Assembly (NCBI RefSeq): GCF_036053395.1
Contig: NZ_CP107942.1
Coordinates: forward strand, 1,950,501 to 2,014,500
Origin: Actinoplanes sp. NBC_00393
GTDB taxonomy: Bacteria; Actinomycetota; Actinomycetes; Mycobacteriales; Micromonosporaceae
Reading direction: 5' to 3'
Length of the DNA: 64,000 nucleotides
This document shows positions 17,026 to 25,300 of the stretch, piece by piece (within the stretch, counting starts at the first letter, position 1; each line of letters begins with the position of its first letter). Under the pieces are notes generated by a model. It saw nothing but the letters and a program-made list of their open reading frames with translations. It searched no databases and was not told the origin of the DNA. The translations under genes and the position numbers were made by a program.

Positions 17026-17095
17026 GTGCGGAGGAGTGCTGGAGGTCGCACGCGCCCTACGGCGGTCAGCACCCCGCAGTGCGCTGACGGCTGGA

Positions 17096-19120
17096 TCAGC
17101 TGGTGAGTCGGGTGACGGCCTCCCGCAGGTGGTCGCGCAGCGCATCGTCCTGCCAGACGTAGTCCATGAAGCCGTGGCGGATCACCCGCTCGTCTCGCTC
17201 GGCGAGATCCTGCAGGGTCGGCACCGCTGAGACCGCGCCCAGTTCGACGATCAGGTCGACCGCGTCGTGGCGGCCCGAGTCCTGGACCATGGCCAGCAAG
17301 GCCGGCGCCAGATCGTCCGCGGGCGTGCCGAGCTGCCACAGCGCACGGGCCGCGTCCAAGCGGCCCCAACCTGGGCTCGACCGGCCGTCGCCGGTGAACA
17401 GGCGTTGCAGACCGGGAATGAGCCGCGGGTCGGGGATGGCCGCGGCGAGACGGGCCGCATAGTTGTCGAACTTGCCGTCGAGGACCGCAGTAACGGTCGG
17501 CAGCGCTTCCTCCGGGTCGCCGGTGGCTCTCCAGAGGACCTCCGCGATCGCGATCCGGTCCTCGTCGGTGAGGGAAGAAGCCGAGTCGTCAACGGCCGAG
17601 CCAGCCGTAGCGGCGCCAACGAAATCAGAGCCGGCAGAAGACCCGGTCAATCGCGCCCGCAGGTGAGGGACCAAGGCGGCCACCGCGGTGCCCGCCGCGG
17701 ATACGTACCGCAAATCCCAGGGGCAGACGTGCTCGCATCGGGCGTCGTGGGCCAGCACGGCGCCGACCAGCGCTTCAGCGTCGCCGGTCAGGCGCCACAC
17801 CGCGTGGCCCGCCCGGATGTCTCCATCAGCGGCAAGCTCCCGCAAAGCCGGCACGGCCGGAAGCGCCGCCGAACCGATCGCCACCAGCGCGTCGGCCGCG
17901 ACTCCTCGCGCCCGTGGGTAGGCGGCGACAATGTCCGGCACCGCGTCCCCGGCCGCCGGGCCCCACCGGCGCAGGAGCTGGACGAGATCGGTAGCGCGGT
18001 CGCCAGCCGCCAGCCGGGTCCGAACCACCGAAAGGACCTCCGCATCGAAGGCCGGCGGGTGCGAGGCGAACAAAGTGGCCGCGGACGGATCACGACCCTC
18101 AGCCCATATCGCCAGGGCCGGCTGCTTCCATCCAGGAGAGCCGAGCCGAACCAGGATCTCCAGCGCGGTCTCGTCGCCGTCCAAGGCGATCTCGGTGAGC
18201 CGACCGGCCAGCGCCGCCACCGGCCGCCCCGCCGCCCGGGCCGCGCCGACCGCGGCAGCCCGAACCTCGGGATCGGGATCCTCCAACAATGGGGCAAGCC
18301 GGGACATCAGCTCGACCGGCGCGGACCTGAGCAGCTCGAACCGGTGCCGGAGACCTTCGGCGGCTCCGACCCGCGCAGCCTTGAACAGGCTCTCGGCGAG
18401 CATGTCGACCAGCGCCCCGGTGCCCTCGTTGTCGAGCAGCCGTGTGACGTCAGCGGGGCATCCTCTGACCTCATCGCTCCACGGCCCCCGCCACACCTCA
18501 CCCCTCTCATAGGCGGCCGCGGCTGCCGGGCTCAACGGCAATCCGGCTCGCGCCAGCACATACGCACCGGCAGCGGGAACGGGGAACGGTTCAGTCAGCG
18601 GACCCGGCGAGGGCGCTTCCTCGTACCGAGTCATGGCCAGCAGCAGTGAGGCCCGCACCGCCGGCACCGACTCCACCGCGTGGCGCGCCCGAAGGGCGGC
18701 CGCGTGCTGTGGCCCACTGTGGGCGAGCGCGAAGGCTGCACCCTCCCGAACCGCCGGATCCGGATCGCCGAGGCAGGGCAGCAGCCGCTCACTGACCGCG
18801 GAGACCGCGGCCCGGACCTCCGGCCGCACCTCGTCAGGGCTGCGTGCCGGATCGCACAGCTGCCCGAGCGTGGTCAGCAGATCGGCGCGGCCGTGCGTCT
18901 CTGGTCGCGCGGCCAGCTCGACCAGGAACGGCGCCGCGACGACCGTCGCCGGATAGACGCTGCCCTGATGCTGCAGGCTGGACCAGAACTCGAATCGCCC
19001 GTCGGCTGCCACCTGTGGATCCGCCGAGGCGATGTCGCGCAGGATGACCGGCGTCTCGGTCGCCGGCCCGTAGGCGCCCTCGAACCGCGCCCACTCGATC
19101 TCGTCCCATCCGGTGCTCAC
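17096..19120 (-). CDS. HEAT-repeat protein
   Basis: A 674-aa alpha-helical protein made of HEAT/PBS-lyase-like repeats across its length. Clear units are LLPCLGDPDPAVREGAAFALAHSG, LAPLLEDPDPEVRAAAVGAARAAG, LPAVPALRELAADGDIRAGHAVWRLTG and APALLAMVQDSGRHDAVDLIVELG. There is no catalytic motif, signal peptide or membrane segment. Start GTG 19120 has a leaderless-type -10 element six bases upstream. Probably a scaffold or binding protein; partner unknown. Confidence 0.85.
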   Translation of the reverse strand: MSTGWDEIEWARFEGAYGPATETPVILRDIASADPQVAADGRFEFWSSLQHQGSVYPATVVAAPFLVELAARPETHGRADLLTTLGQLCDPARSPDEVRPEVRAAVSAVSERLLPCLGDPDPAVREGAAFALAHSGPQHAAALRARHAVESVPAVRASLLLAMTRYEEAPSPGPLTEPFPVPAAGAYVLARAGLPLSPAAAAAYERGEVWRGPWSDEVRGCPADVTRLLDNEGTGALVDMLAESLFKAARVGAAEGLRHRFELLRSAPVELMSRLAPLLEDPDPEVRAAAVGAARAAGRPVAALAGRLTEIALDGDETALEILVRLGSPGWKQPALAIWAEGRDPSAATLFASHPPAFDAEVLSVVRTRLAAGDRATDLVQLLRRWGPAAGDAVPDIVAAYPRARGVAADALVAIGSAALPAVPALRELAADGDIRAGHAVWRLTGDAEALVGAVLAHDARCEHVCPWDLRYVSAAGTAVAALVPHLRARLTGSSAGSDFVGAATAGSAVDDSASSLTDEDRIAIAEVLWRATGDPEEALPTVTAVLDGKFDNYAARLAAAIPDPRLIPGLQRLFTGDGRSSPGWGRLDAARALWQLGTPADDLAPALLAMVQDSGRHDAVDLIVELGAVSAVPTLQDLAERDERVIRHGFMDYVWQDDALRDHLREAVTRLTS

Positions 19121-19126
19121 TGCGAC

Positions 19127-19132
19127 ACCGTA
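19127..19132 (-). promoter_or_regulatory. -10 element of a leaderless promoter (TACGGT, minus strand)
   Basis: TACGGT on the minus strand is followed by six bases and then GTG 19120. No ribosome site is present. Confidence 0.55.
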
Positions 19133-19223
19133 CGAGCCCCCTCTGACACTTTCCGGGCCCGTTCACCGGTGTGACATCCATTACTATCACTACGTTACCG
19201 ACCGACGACTTGGCTGGGGCGTC

Positions 19224-20444
19224 ATGACGGAACATCACCATCACGGCCATAATCCGCTCTCCCGCCGTTCCCTGATCGCCGGAAGCGGCGGCCTGCTCAT
19301 GCTGGCCGCGGCGCCCGGCAGCGCCTGGGCGCAGACCGCCGGCGTCGCCACGAACGGGAGCCCGGTCCGTGCGACCGGCGCCGCCCGGGCGTCGGCGATC
19401 AGCCAGGGCACCAGTCTGGTCCACGCGGACCTGCACAACCACACCCTGATGTCGGACGGCGACGGCGACCCGGCGCTGGCGTTCGAGTCGATGCGCTCGG
19501 CGGGCCTGGACGTGGCCGCCCTCACCGACCACGCCACGCTGCTCTCGATCAACGGGTTGTCCCGCAGCGAGTGGGACCGCACCGGCCAGCTCGCGGACGC
19601 CGCCAACCAGCCCGGTGTCTACACCGCGCTGCGCGGTTTCGAGTGGTCGCATCCGCTGCTCGGGCACGTGAACGTCTGGTACACCGGCAGCTTCACCGAT
19701 CTGGGCGGCTCCAGCAGCATGTCCAGGCTGTACGACTGGCTGTCCCGGACCGGCGGCATCGGCGGGTTCAACCATCCGGGCCGTGAGCTGCTGCGGTTCA
19801 ACAACTTCGCGTACAACGCGGCGCTGCGCGAGCAGATGGTCGGGCTGGAGATGTTCAATCGCGGCGACGACTACCTGTTCGACGGGTGGTCGAGCGGGCA
19901 GAGCTCGCCGCTGAACGCCTGCCTCAACGCCGGCTGGCGGACCGGGCTGACCGGCGTCACCGACGAGCACGGCACGGAGTGGGGCTACCCGGAGGGCAAG
20001 GGGCGCACGGGTGTCTGGGCGGTCGAGAACACCCGCAACGGGGTGCTCGCTGCCCTGCGGGACCGGCGATTCTTCGCCACCCGGGTGAGTGGCCTGCGTC
20101 TGGATGCGACTGCTTCGGGCGTACGGATGGGTGGCAGTCTGCCCTTTGCCTCGGGTGACGTCCGCTTCGTGGTGGACCTGGACCGTGGCCCGGAATGGGC
20201 CGGCAAGCCGTTGAAGATCCAGGTGCTGCGTCCGGGAAGTACCGCGCCCACGGTGGTCGACGTGATCGACACGACGGCCGGCCGGATCACCGAGTTCACC
20301 GTGCCGCTGAACCTGGCGGACGGCTCGTGGGTGGTGCTGCGCGTGTCCGATCCGGCCCAGGCGAACGCGTCGCCCGGCCCGGCCGGTCATCCGTGCAACG
20401 ACTGGGGCGTGGCGTACTCCAGCCCCTGGTGGCTCACCGCCTGA
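19224..20444 (+). CDS. Secreted PHP-domain metallophosphoesterase (CehA/McbA family)
   Basis: A 406-aa protein with a Tat-type signal peptide: SRRSLIAGSGGLLMLAAAP after a His-rich start (EHHHHGH). The PHP domain begins with DLHNHTLMSDGDGDP (metal-binding HxH) and continues with LDVAALTDHATLL. Later ligands are in GGFNHPGRE, and DEHGTEWGYPEGKGRTG lies near the C-terminal half. The C-terminal 100 residues form a beta-rich extension. ATG 19224 is chosen because the Tat signal starts there. Likely an exported phosphoesterase or carbamate-type hydrolase. A strong hairpin follows the gene. Confidence 0.85.
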   Translation: MTEHHHHGHNPLSRRSLIAGSGGLLMLAAAPGSAWAQTAGVATNGSPVRATGAARASAISQGTSLVHADLHNHTLMSDGDGDPALAFESMRSAGLDVAALTDHATLLSINGLSRSEWDRTGQLADAANQPGVYTALRGFEWSHPLLGHVNVWYTGSFTDLGGSSSMSRLYDWLSRTGGIGGFNHPGRELLRFNNFAYNAALREQMVGLEMFNRGDDYLFDGWSSGQSSPLNACLNAGWRTGLTGVTDEHGTEWGYPEGKGRTGVWAVENTRNGVLAALRDRRFFATRVSGLRLDATASGVRMGGSLPFASGDVRFVVDLDRGPEWAGKPLKIQVLRPGSTAPTVVDVIDTTAGRITEFTVPLNLADGSWVVLRVSDPAQANASPGPAGHPCNDWGVAYSSPWWLTA

Positions 20445-20461
20445 CGTACCTCCTGAGGGGT

Positions 20462-20493
20462 AGCCGCATCACCTCCCTGGGAGGGATGCGGCT
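20462..20493 (+). terminator. Strong hairpin terminator after the PHP gene
   Basis: AGCCGCATC pairs with GATGCGGCT (9 bp), and inside it CCTCC pairs with GGAGG. It lies 18 bp after the PHP stop and before the SDR gene. There is no U-tract, as is common in high-GC actinomycetes. Confidence 0.7.
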
Positions 20494-20521
20494 GCTCTCC
20501 GCGGTGCGGGATCGTTCCGGT

Positions 20522-21412
20522 ATGACTTCATCGACAGCGATTGTGACCGGCGCGACCAGCGGCCTCGGGGTGCAGGTGTCGCGCGTTCTCGCCACCAGCG
20601 GCACCAAGGTGATCATGGCTTGCCGCGATCCGGTCCGGGGCCGTGCGGTCGCGGCCACGATCGACGGTGACACCGAGGTGCGCGCTCTCGATCTGGCCGA
20701 TCTGGCGTCGGTGCGCGCGTTCGCCGACGCACTTCCCGGCCCGGTCGACGTTCTGGTGAACAACGCCGGGGTGATGGGAGTGCCGTTCAGCCTGACCGCC
20801 GACGGTTTCGAGGCGCACATCGGCACCAACCATCTCGGGCCGTTCGCGCTGACCGGCCTGCTGATCGACCGTATCCGGGGCCGGGTCGTCACGGTCACCA
20901 GTGGCCTGCACGTGCTCGGCCGCATCTCCACCGATCTGAACTGGGAGTCGCGCCGCTATCAGCGCTGGCTCGCCTACGCCCAGTCCAAGCTGGCCAACCT
21001 GCTCTTCGCCTACGAGCTGCAGCGCCGCCTGGCTGCTCCGGTGCGCTCGATCGCGGCCCACCCCGGCGTCACCGCCACCGAGGGCCAGCGCCGGGACACC
21101 TCTCTGCAGGGCAAGATCCTGGCGGGCGGCCGGGCACAGCCGGTCCAGATGGGCGCACTTCCGATTTTGTACGCGGTGACTGCGCCAGACGTCCCCGGCG
21201 GCGCCTGCGTCGGCCCGGACGGCTTCCTGCAGCGCCAGGGCAACCCGAAGCTGGTCCGCTCGAGCCGTCGTTCCCGCGACCCGGTCCTGGCCGCCGCACT
21301 CTGGGAGCAGTCCGAGCACCTCACCGGCGTCCGATACCCGCGGCCTGCGGGAGCTGCCGTTCAGCCCAGGGCCGGCCGGTCCCGGCGGAGGTTTTCGCTG
21401 CTCCAGCGGTGA
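20522..21412 (+). CDS. Short-chain dehydrogenase/reductase (retinol dehydrogenase-like)
   Basis: NAD(P)-dependent oxidoreductase of 296 aa. The cofactor motif is TGATSGLG (residues 9-16), followed by ACRDP, the DLADLASVRAFA segment, NNAGVM, and the active-site YAQSK. The architecture (ACR followed by R/G-rich) fits the atypical SDRs near retinol dehydrogenases and predicts NADPH. ATG 20522 is chosen at the Rossmann strand. The last 17 codons overlap the convergent phosphotransferase gene by 52 bp, giving a basic C-terminal tail. Confidence 0.9.
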   Translation: MTSSTAIVTGATSGLGVQVSRVLATSGTKVIMACRDPVRGRAVAATIDGDTEVRALDLADLASVRAFADALPGPVDVLVNNAGVMGVPFSLTADGFEAHIGTNHLGPFALTGLLIDRIRGRVVTVTSGLHVLGRISTDLNWESRRYQRWLAYAQSKLANLLFAYELQRRLAAPVRSIAAHPGVTATEGQRRDTSLQGKILAGGRAQPVQMGALPILYAVTAPDVPGGACVGPDGFLQRQGNPKLVRSSRRSRDPVLAAALWEQSEHLTGVRYPRPAGAAVQPRAGRSRRRFSLLQR

Positions 21413-22092
21413 GCAGCACGGACCTCGTCCGCGGCGCCCAGATCGCGCAGCCGGATCATCGCCGGGTCGCCGGCGTCCGCGCCGGCGAGGATGCCACGCC
21501 AGCAGCGGTCCTGCCACCAGGCGATGGTCTCCAGCAGCGGCTCGCCGGGCGGCAGACCGTAGGCATCGGCTACCACCCGGACGAGTCGTAGTGCCTCGCC
21601 GGGGTCGGTGATCGCCGGGCCGAGCCCGATGTACTGCCAGCACACGTGCGCGACGTCATGAACGCGCGGGCCCGGGCTCGCGATGTCCCAGTCGATCAGC
21701 GCGACCGGCATCCCGGCACGGTAGACGGTGTTCTTCGGCGACAGATCGTTGTGGCAGACCACGTCCTGACCGCCGGCGAGTGGGGTGCCGGCGGTGAGGT
21801 CGTGGAATTCGCGAACCAGGCGCGCGACGGCGGCCAGGCTCGCCGGCGAACGGACGTACTCCGGTGGTGGGCCGCCCTGCCAAGGCACGTCACCCTCGAC
21901 GAAGGTCAGCACGTCCCGGCCGTCGGTGTCGGTGCCCAGGTGGCGGGGCGCGCCGGCCCAGCCGTGAGCTTCGAAGTGGCGGAGCAGGCCGCGCACGAAC
22001 GCGGGGTCGGCCGGGGGAGTCTTGCGGACGGTGTCCCCGACCCGGACGGCGTCCGCTATGAAACCGCCTCGGAGCGGCTCCGGGTTCGCCAT
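21361..22092 (-). CDS. Aminoglycoside/choline phosphotransferase-like (APH) protein
   Basis: A 243-aa kinase-fold protein. It has the Brenner motif CHNDLSPKNTVY (catalytic Asp), the metal-binding ALIDWDIASPGPRVHDVAHV, and an N-terminal small lobe with a Lys in RVGDTVRKTPP. GGAGCAGAC precedes ATG 22092. The family phosphorylates small molecules including aminoglycosides. Housekeeping roles are common in actinomycetes, so resistance should not be assumed. Confidence 0.88.
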   Translation of the reverse strand: MANPEPLRGGFIADAVRVGDTVRKTPPADPAFVRGLLRHFEAHGWAGAPRHLGTDTDGRDVLTFVEGDVPWQGGPPPEYVRSPASLAAVARLVREFHDLTAGTPLAGGQDVVCHNDLSPKNTVYRAGMPVALIDWDIASPGPRVHDVAHVCWQYIGLGPAITDPGEALRLVRVVADAYGLPPGEPLLETIAWWQDRCWRGILAGADAGDPAMIRLRDLGAADEVRAAHRWSSENLRRDRPALG

Positions 22093-22247
22093 GTCTGCTC
22101 CTGCCTCACGGTGAGCGCGGCCAGTGCGGCGCTGATCCACAGTACGCCGGAGGCCGGCACGCCGTTCGTAAAGCTGTTTCGGACGTGTTGAGAGTACATC
22201 GCAGACGGTCAACATGGACCAGCATGCCAGCAGCGAAAACGAATCTG

Positions 22248-22277
22248 TTGACAGGGCCGTTGCTCGCTGCCACGATG
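22248..22277 (+). promoter_or_regulatory. Candidate -35/-10 promoter of the arabinosidase operon
   Basis: A consensus TTGACA (22248-22253) is followed 18 bases later by CACGAT (22272-22277), a fair -10. The LacI-type operator starts 4 bp downstream, a usual place for repression. Confidence 0.5.
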
Positions 22278-22280
22278 CCG

Positions 22281-22292
22281 AAAAGGTTTTCG
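22281..22292 (+). promoter_or_regulatory. LacI-type operator (GAAAAGGTTTTC)
   Basis: A 12-bp palindrome with one off-centre mismatch. It differs by a single base from the perfect GAAAACGTTTTC in front of the lacI-ABC divergon at 40729. Both copies are preceded by CC. It is placed between the candidate -10 and the GTG start at 22370. Confidence 0.65.
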
Positions 22293-22369
22293 TCGAACGT
22301 GCTTCGTCGCGCCTGCCGGGGATTCCACCGTCCGCGGCGGGTCCACCGTCCGAAGGAAGGCGTCCGCTC

Positions 22370-25300
22370 GTGACAACGCCAGCCGTACCGAAATCCCGCA
22401 GAACCCGGAGCGTGGCCGCCGTCCTGGCCGGGCTCCTGCTGATCGGCGTCGCCCCGCTCTCCGCCGAGGCGGCGCCGAACGCGGACACCCCGTACCCCGT
22501 CTTCAAGGGCGACGCGACCCCGGTGCCCGACGACCGCACCGGATTCCATGCCCGCAACCAGCTGCAGGCCGTTTTCGACGCCGATGTGGCCGCCGGCGCG
22601 GGCAGCGACTCCGATCAGGACTTCTGGATCGACCGGATGCTGGCCCGCACCGGCAACCAGCCGGGCGGGTCCAACGGGGACGCCAACCAGTACCTGTTCA
22701 GCCGCGGCCGGGCCGTGTTCATGAAGACCCACCAGCCCGGCGTGCTCGGTTTCGGCGGCGAGATCGCCTATGTCGACACGATCGGGGGTGGGCAGGGCGC
22801 GTACACGATCACCGCCTCGGTCGGCGGCGCGGACGTGGCGCTCACCGAGGACGCCGCCCAGCGCAAGCAGACCCCCAGTTACTGGCGCGGCGTGTTCGCC
22901 AGCGCGGCCGCCGGGCTGCGGGTGGTGCAGACCAAGTTCATCACCGACGCCGACGTGGCGGTCACGACCCTGGAGCTGACCAGTACGAACGGGACAGCGA
23001 AGGACGTCACGCTGACCGCGAGCTCGCCGTTCGCGCGTACCGTCGAGGATGCCGGCGGCGAACTGACCGGCGCGACCCGCGCCTACAACAAGCTGACCAA
23101 CCTGTTCCCGCGCTTCTCCGGTGACGGCTTCACGCCGGCCGAAGGCACGCTGCGGCAGACCGTGTCCGTTCCCGCGACCGGGCCGGTGCGCACCAAGGTG
23201 CAGCTCGGCTTCGTGGCGAAGGAGGTCCCGGCGTCAGCCGCCGAGTACGAGAAGTACCGCGGCCTGGCCCCGGCGGCGTCGTTCACCGATCACGTGACCG
23301 CCTACAACCGCTGGTGGGCGCAGAACGTGCCCTACCTGGACACCCCCGAGGACAACATCGACAAGACGTTGTTCTACCGCTGGTGGCTGATGCGGTACAA
23401 CTTCCTCGACGCCGACATCCCGGGCAACGACTACCAGTTCCCGACCTCGATGGAGGGTGTGCTCGGGTACAACAACGCGATCGTTCTCACCGTCGGCATG
23501 TTCGTCGACGACCTCAAGTACTTCCGGGACCCGGTGTACTCGTACGGGCCGTGGGTGTCGGCGGGGGAGACCGCGAAGAGCTCGAAGTACGTGGACAACC
23601 CGGGTGACCCGGCGAACTGGTCGAACAGCTACACCCAGTACATCTCCGAGGCGGCCTGGCGCTCCTACCAGCTGCACGGCGGGCCGAAGGCGATCGCGAA
23701 GAACCTGGCCGAGTACGCGGAGAACGACGTCAAGGGGCTGCAGGAGGCGTACGACTTCGACGGCAACGGGCTGATCGAGTACAACTGGGGCGCGATGACC
23801 GGCAACGATGCCGACGCGGTGTCGTTCCACTGGAAGCCGGGCTACCTGGACCGCACCGAGAACGCGTACCTCTACTCCAACGCGCTGGCCTCGGCGAACG
23901 CTTACCGGGTCGCGGGCAACACCGCGAAGGCCGCCGAGATGGAGGCCTTCGCCGAGCAGATCAAGGCCGCGGTACTGGAACATCTCTGGAACCCGGACCG
24001 CAAGCTGCTCGAGCACCGGCACGTCGCCACCGACGAGTTCGTGCCGTGGAAGGAGATCAACAACTATTACCCGTTCTCGGTCGGGCTGATGCCGAACACC
24101 GCCGAGTACCGGGAGGCGCTGCGGCTGTTCGCCGACGACGAGCAGTACCCGATCTTCCCGTTCACCACGGCGAACCAGGCCGACAAGAAGGCCGCCGCCG
24201 AGGCCGGCGAGCCCGGCAGCAACAACTTCTCGGTGATCAACTCGACGGTGACGTTCCGGATGCTGTCGTCGGTGCTGCGCAACTACCCGACCGACTACCT
24301 CAACGCGGAGTGGTACAAGAAGCTGCTCTACTGGAACGCCTGGGCGCACTACCAGAACAACGGCGACAACCGGTATCCGGACCAGAACGAGTTCTGGGCC
24401 GACGGTTCGGCGGCGAACCAGAGCATCGGCTACCGCTCATGGATCCACCACACCATCCTGGGCGCCACCAACTTCACCGTCATCGAGGACGCGATGGGCC
24501 TGCGGCCGCGCGATGACGCGAAGATCGAGCTGGACCCGATCGACATCGGCTGGGACCACTTCACGGCCAACAACATCCGCTACCGCGACCGGGACCTGAC
24601 CGTGGTCTGGGACGCGCCCGGCGGCCCCGACCACTACGACACGGCACCCGACGGCTACTCGGTCTACCTGGACGGCGAGCTCGCTTTCACCGCCGACAAG
24701 CTGGGCAAACTCGTCTACGACCCGGCCACGGGTGCGGTCACGGCGGCACCCGGGATCACGGTGACCAACGCGGCGCAGAAAAGCGTGAAAGCGCCGCAGG
24801 ACGTCACCTTCCCGGCCGGCGCACGCATCGTCGACGTGATGGCCAAGGCGGGCGCCGACATCGCCCCGGCCAGCACCGGCTCGGCCAACCTGGCCGCCGG
24901 GCGGCCGGTCACCGCGAGCTTCGCGGCTTCCGGCCGGGGTGCCGCGGGCGCGGTCGACGGCACCACGATCAACGAACCCTTCTGGGGTACGGCCGGATCA
25001 CCCGATTCCTCCGACTCGGTGACCGTCGACCTCGAAGCCTCGAAGAAGGTCGACGACGTGCGGGTGTACTTTTACAACACCTCCACGACGGCGACCGTCC
25101 CCGGCTACGCGCCACCCGCCCAGTTCCTGGTCGAGTACGACAACGGCGACGGCTGGAAACGCGTTCCCGGCCAGCACCGGTTCCCGGCGTATCCGCAGGG
25201 CAACCTGAATCGGGTCCGTTTCGACCCGGTCACCGCTTCGCGGTTGCGGATCACCGTGCAGCACAGCCCCGGCGCGAAGACCGGCATCAAGGAGATCCAG

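Noticed and set aside
21361..22092. Antibiotic-resistance aminoglycoside phosphotransferase
   Set aside because: The kinase motifs are real, but nothing links it to a drug. The family is broad, so I kept a neutral name.
23234..24349. Open frames antisense to the GH121-like gene
   Set aside because: Val/Arg/His-rich shadow composition, no start signal, and the sense strand carries a clear secreted enzyme.
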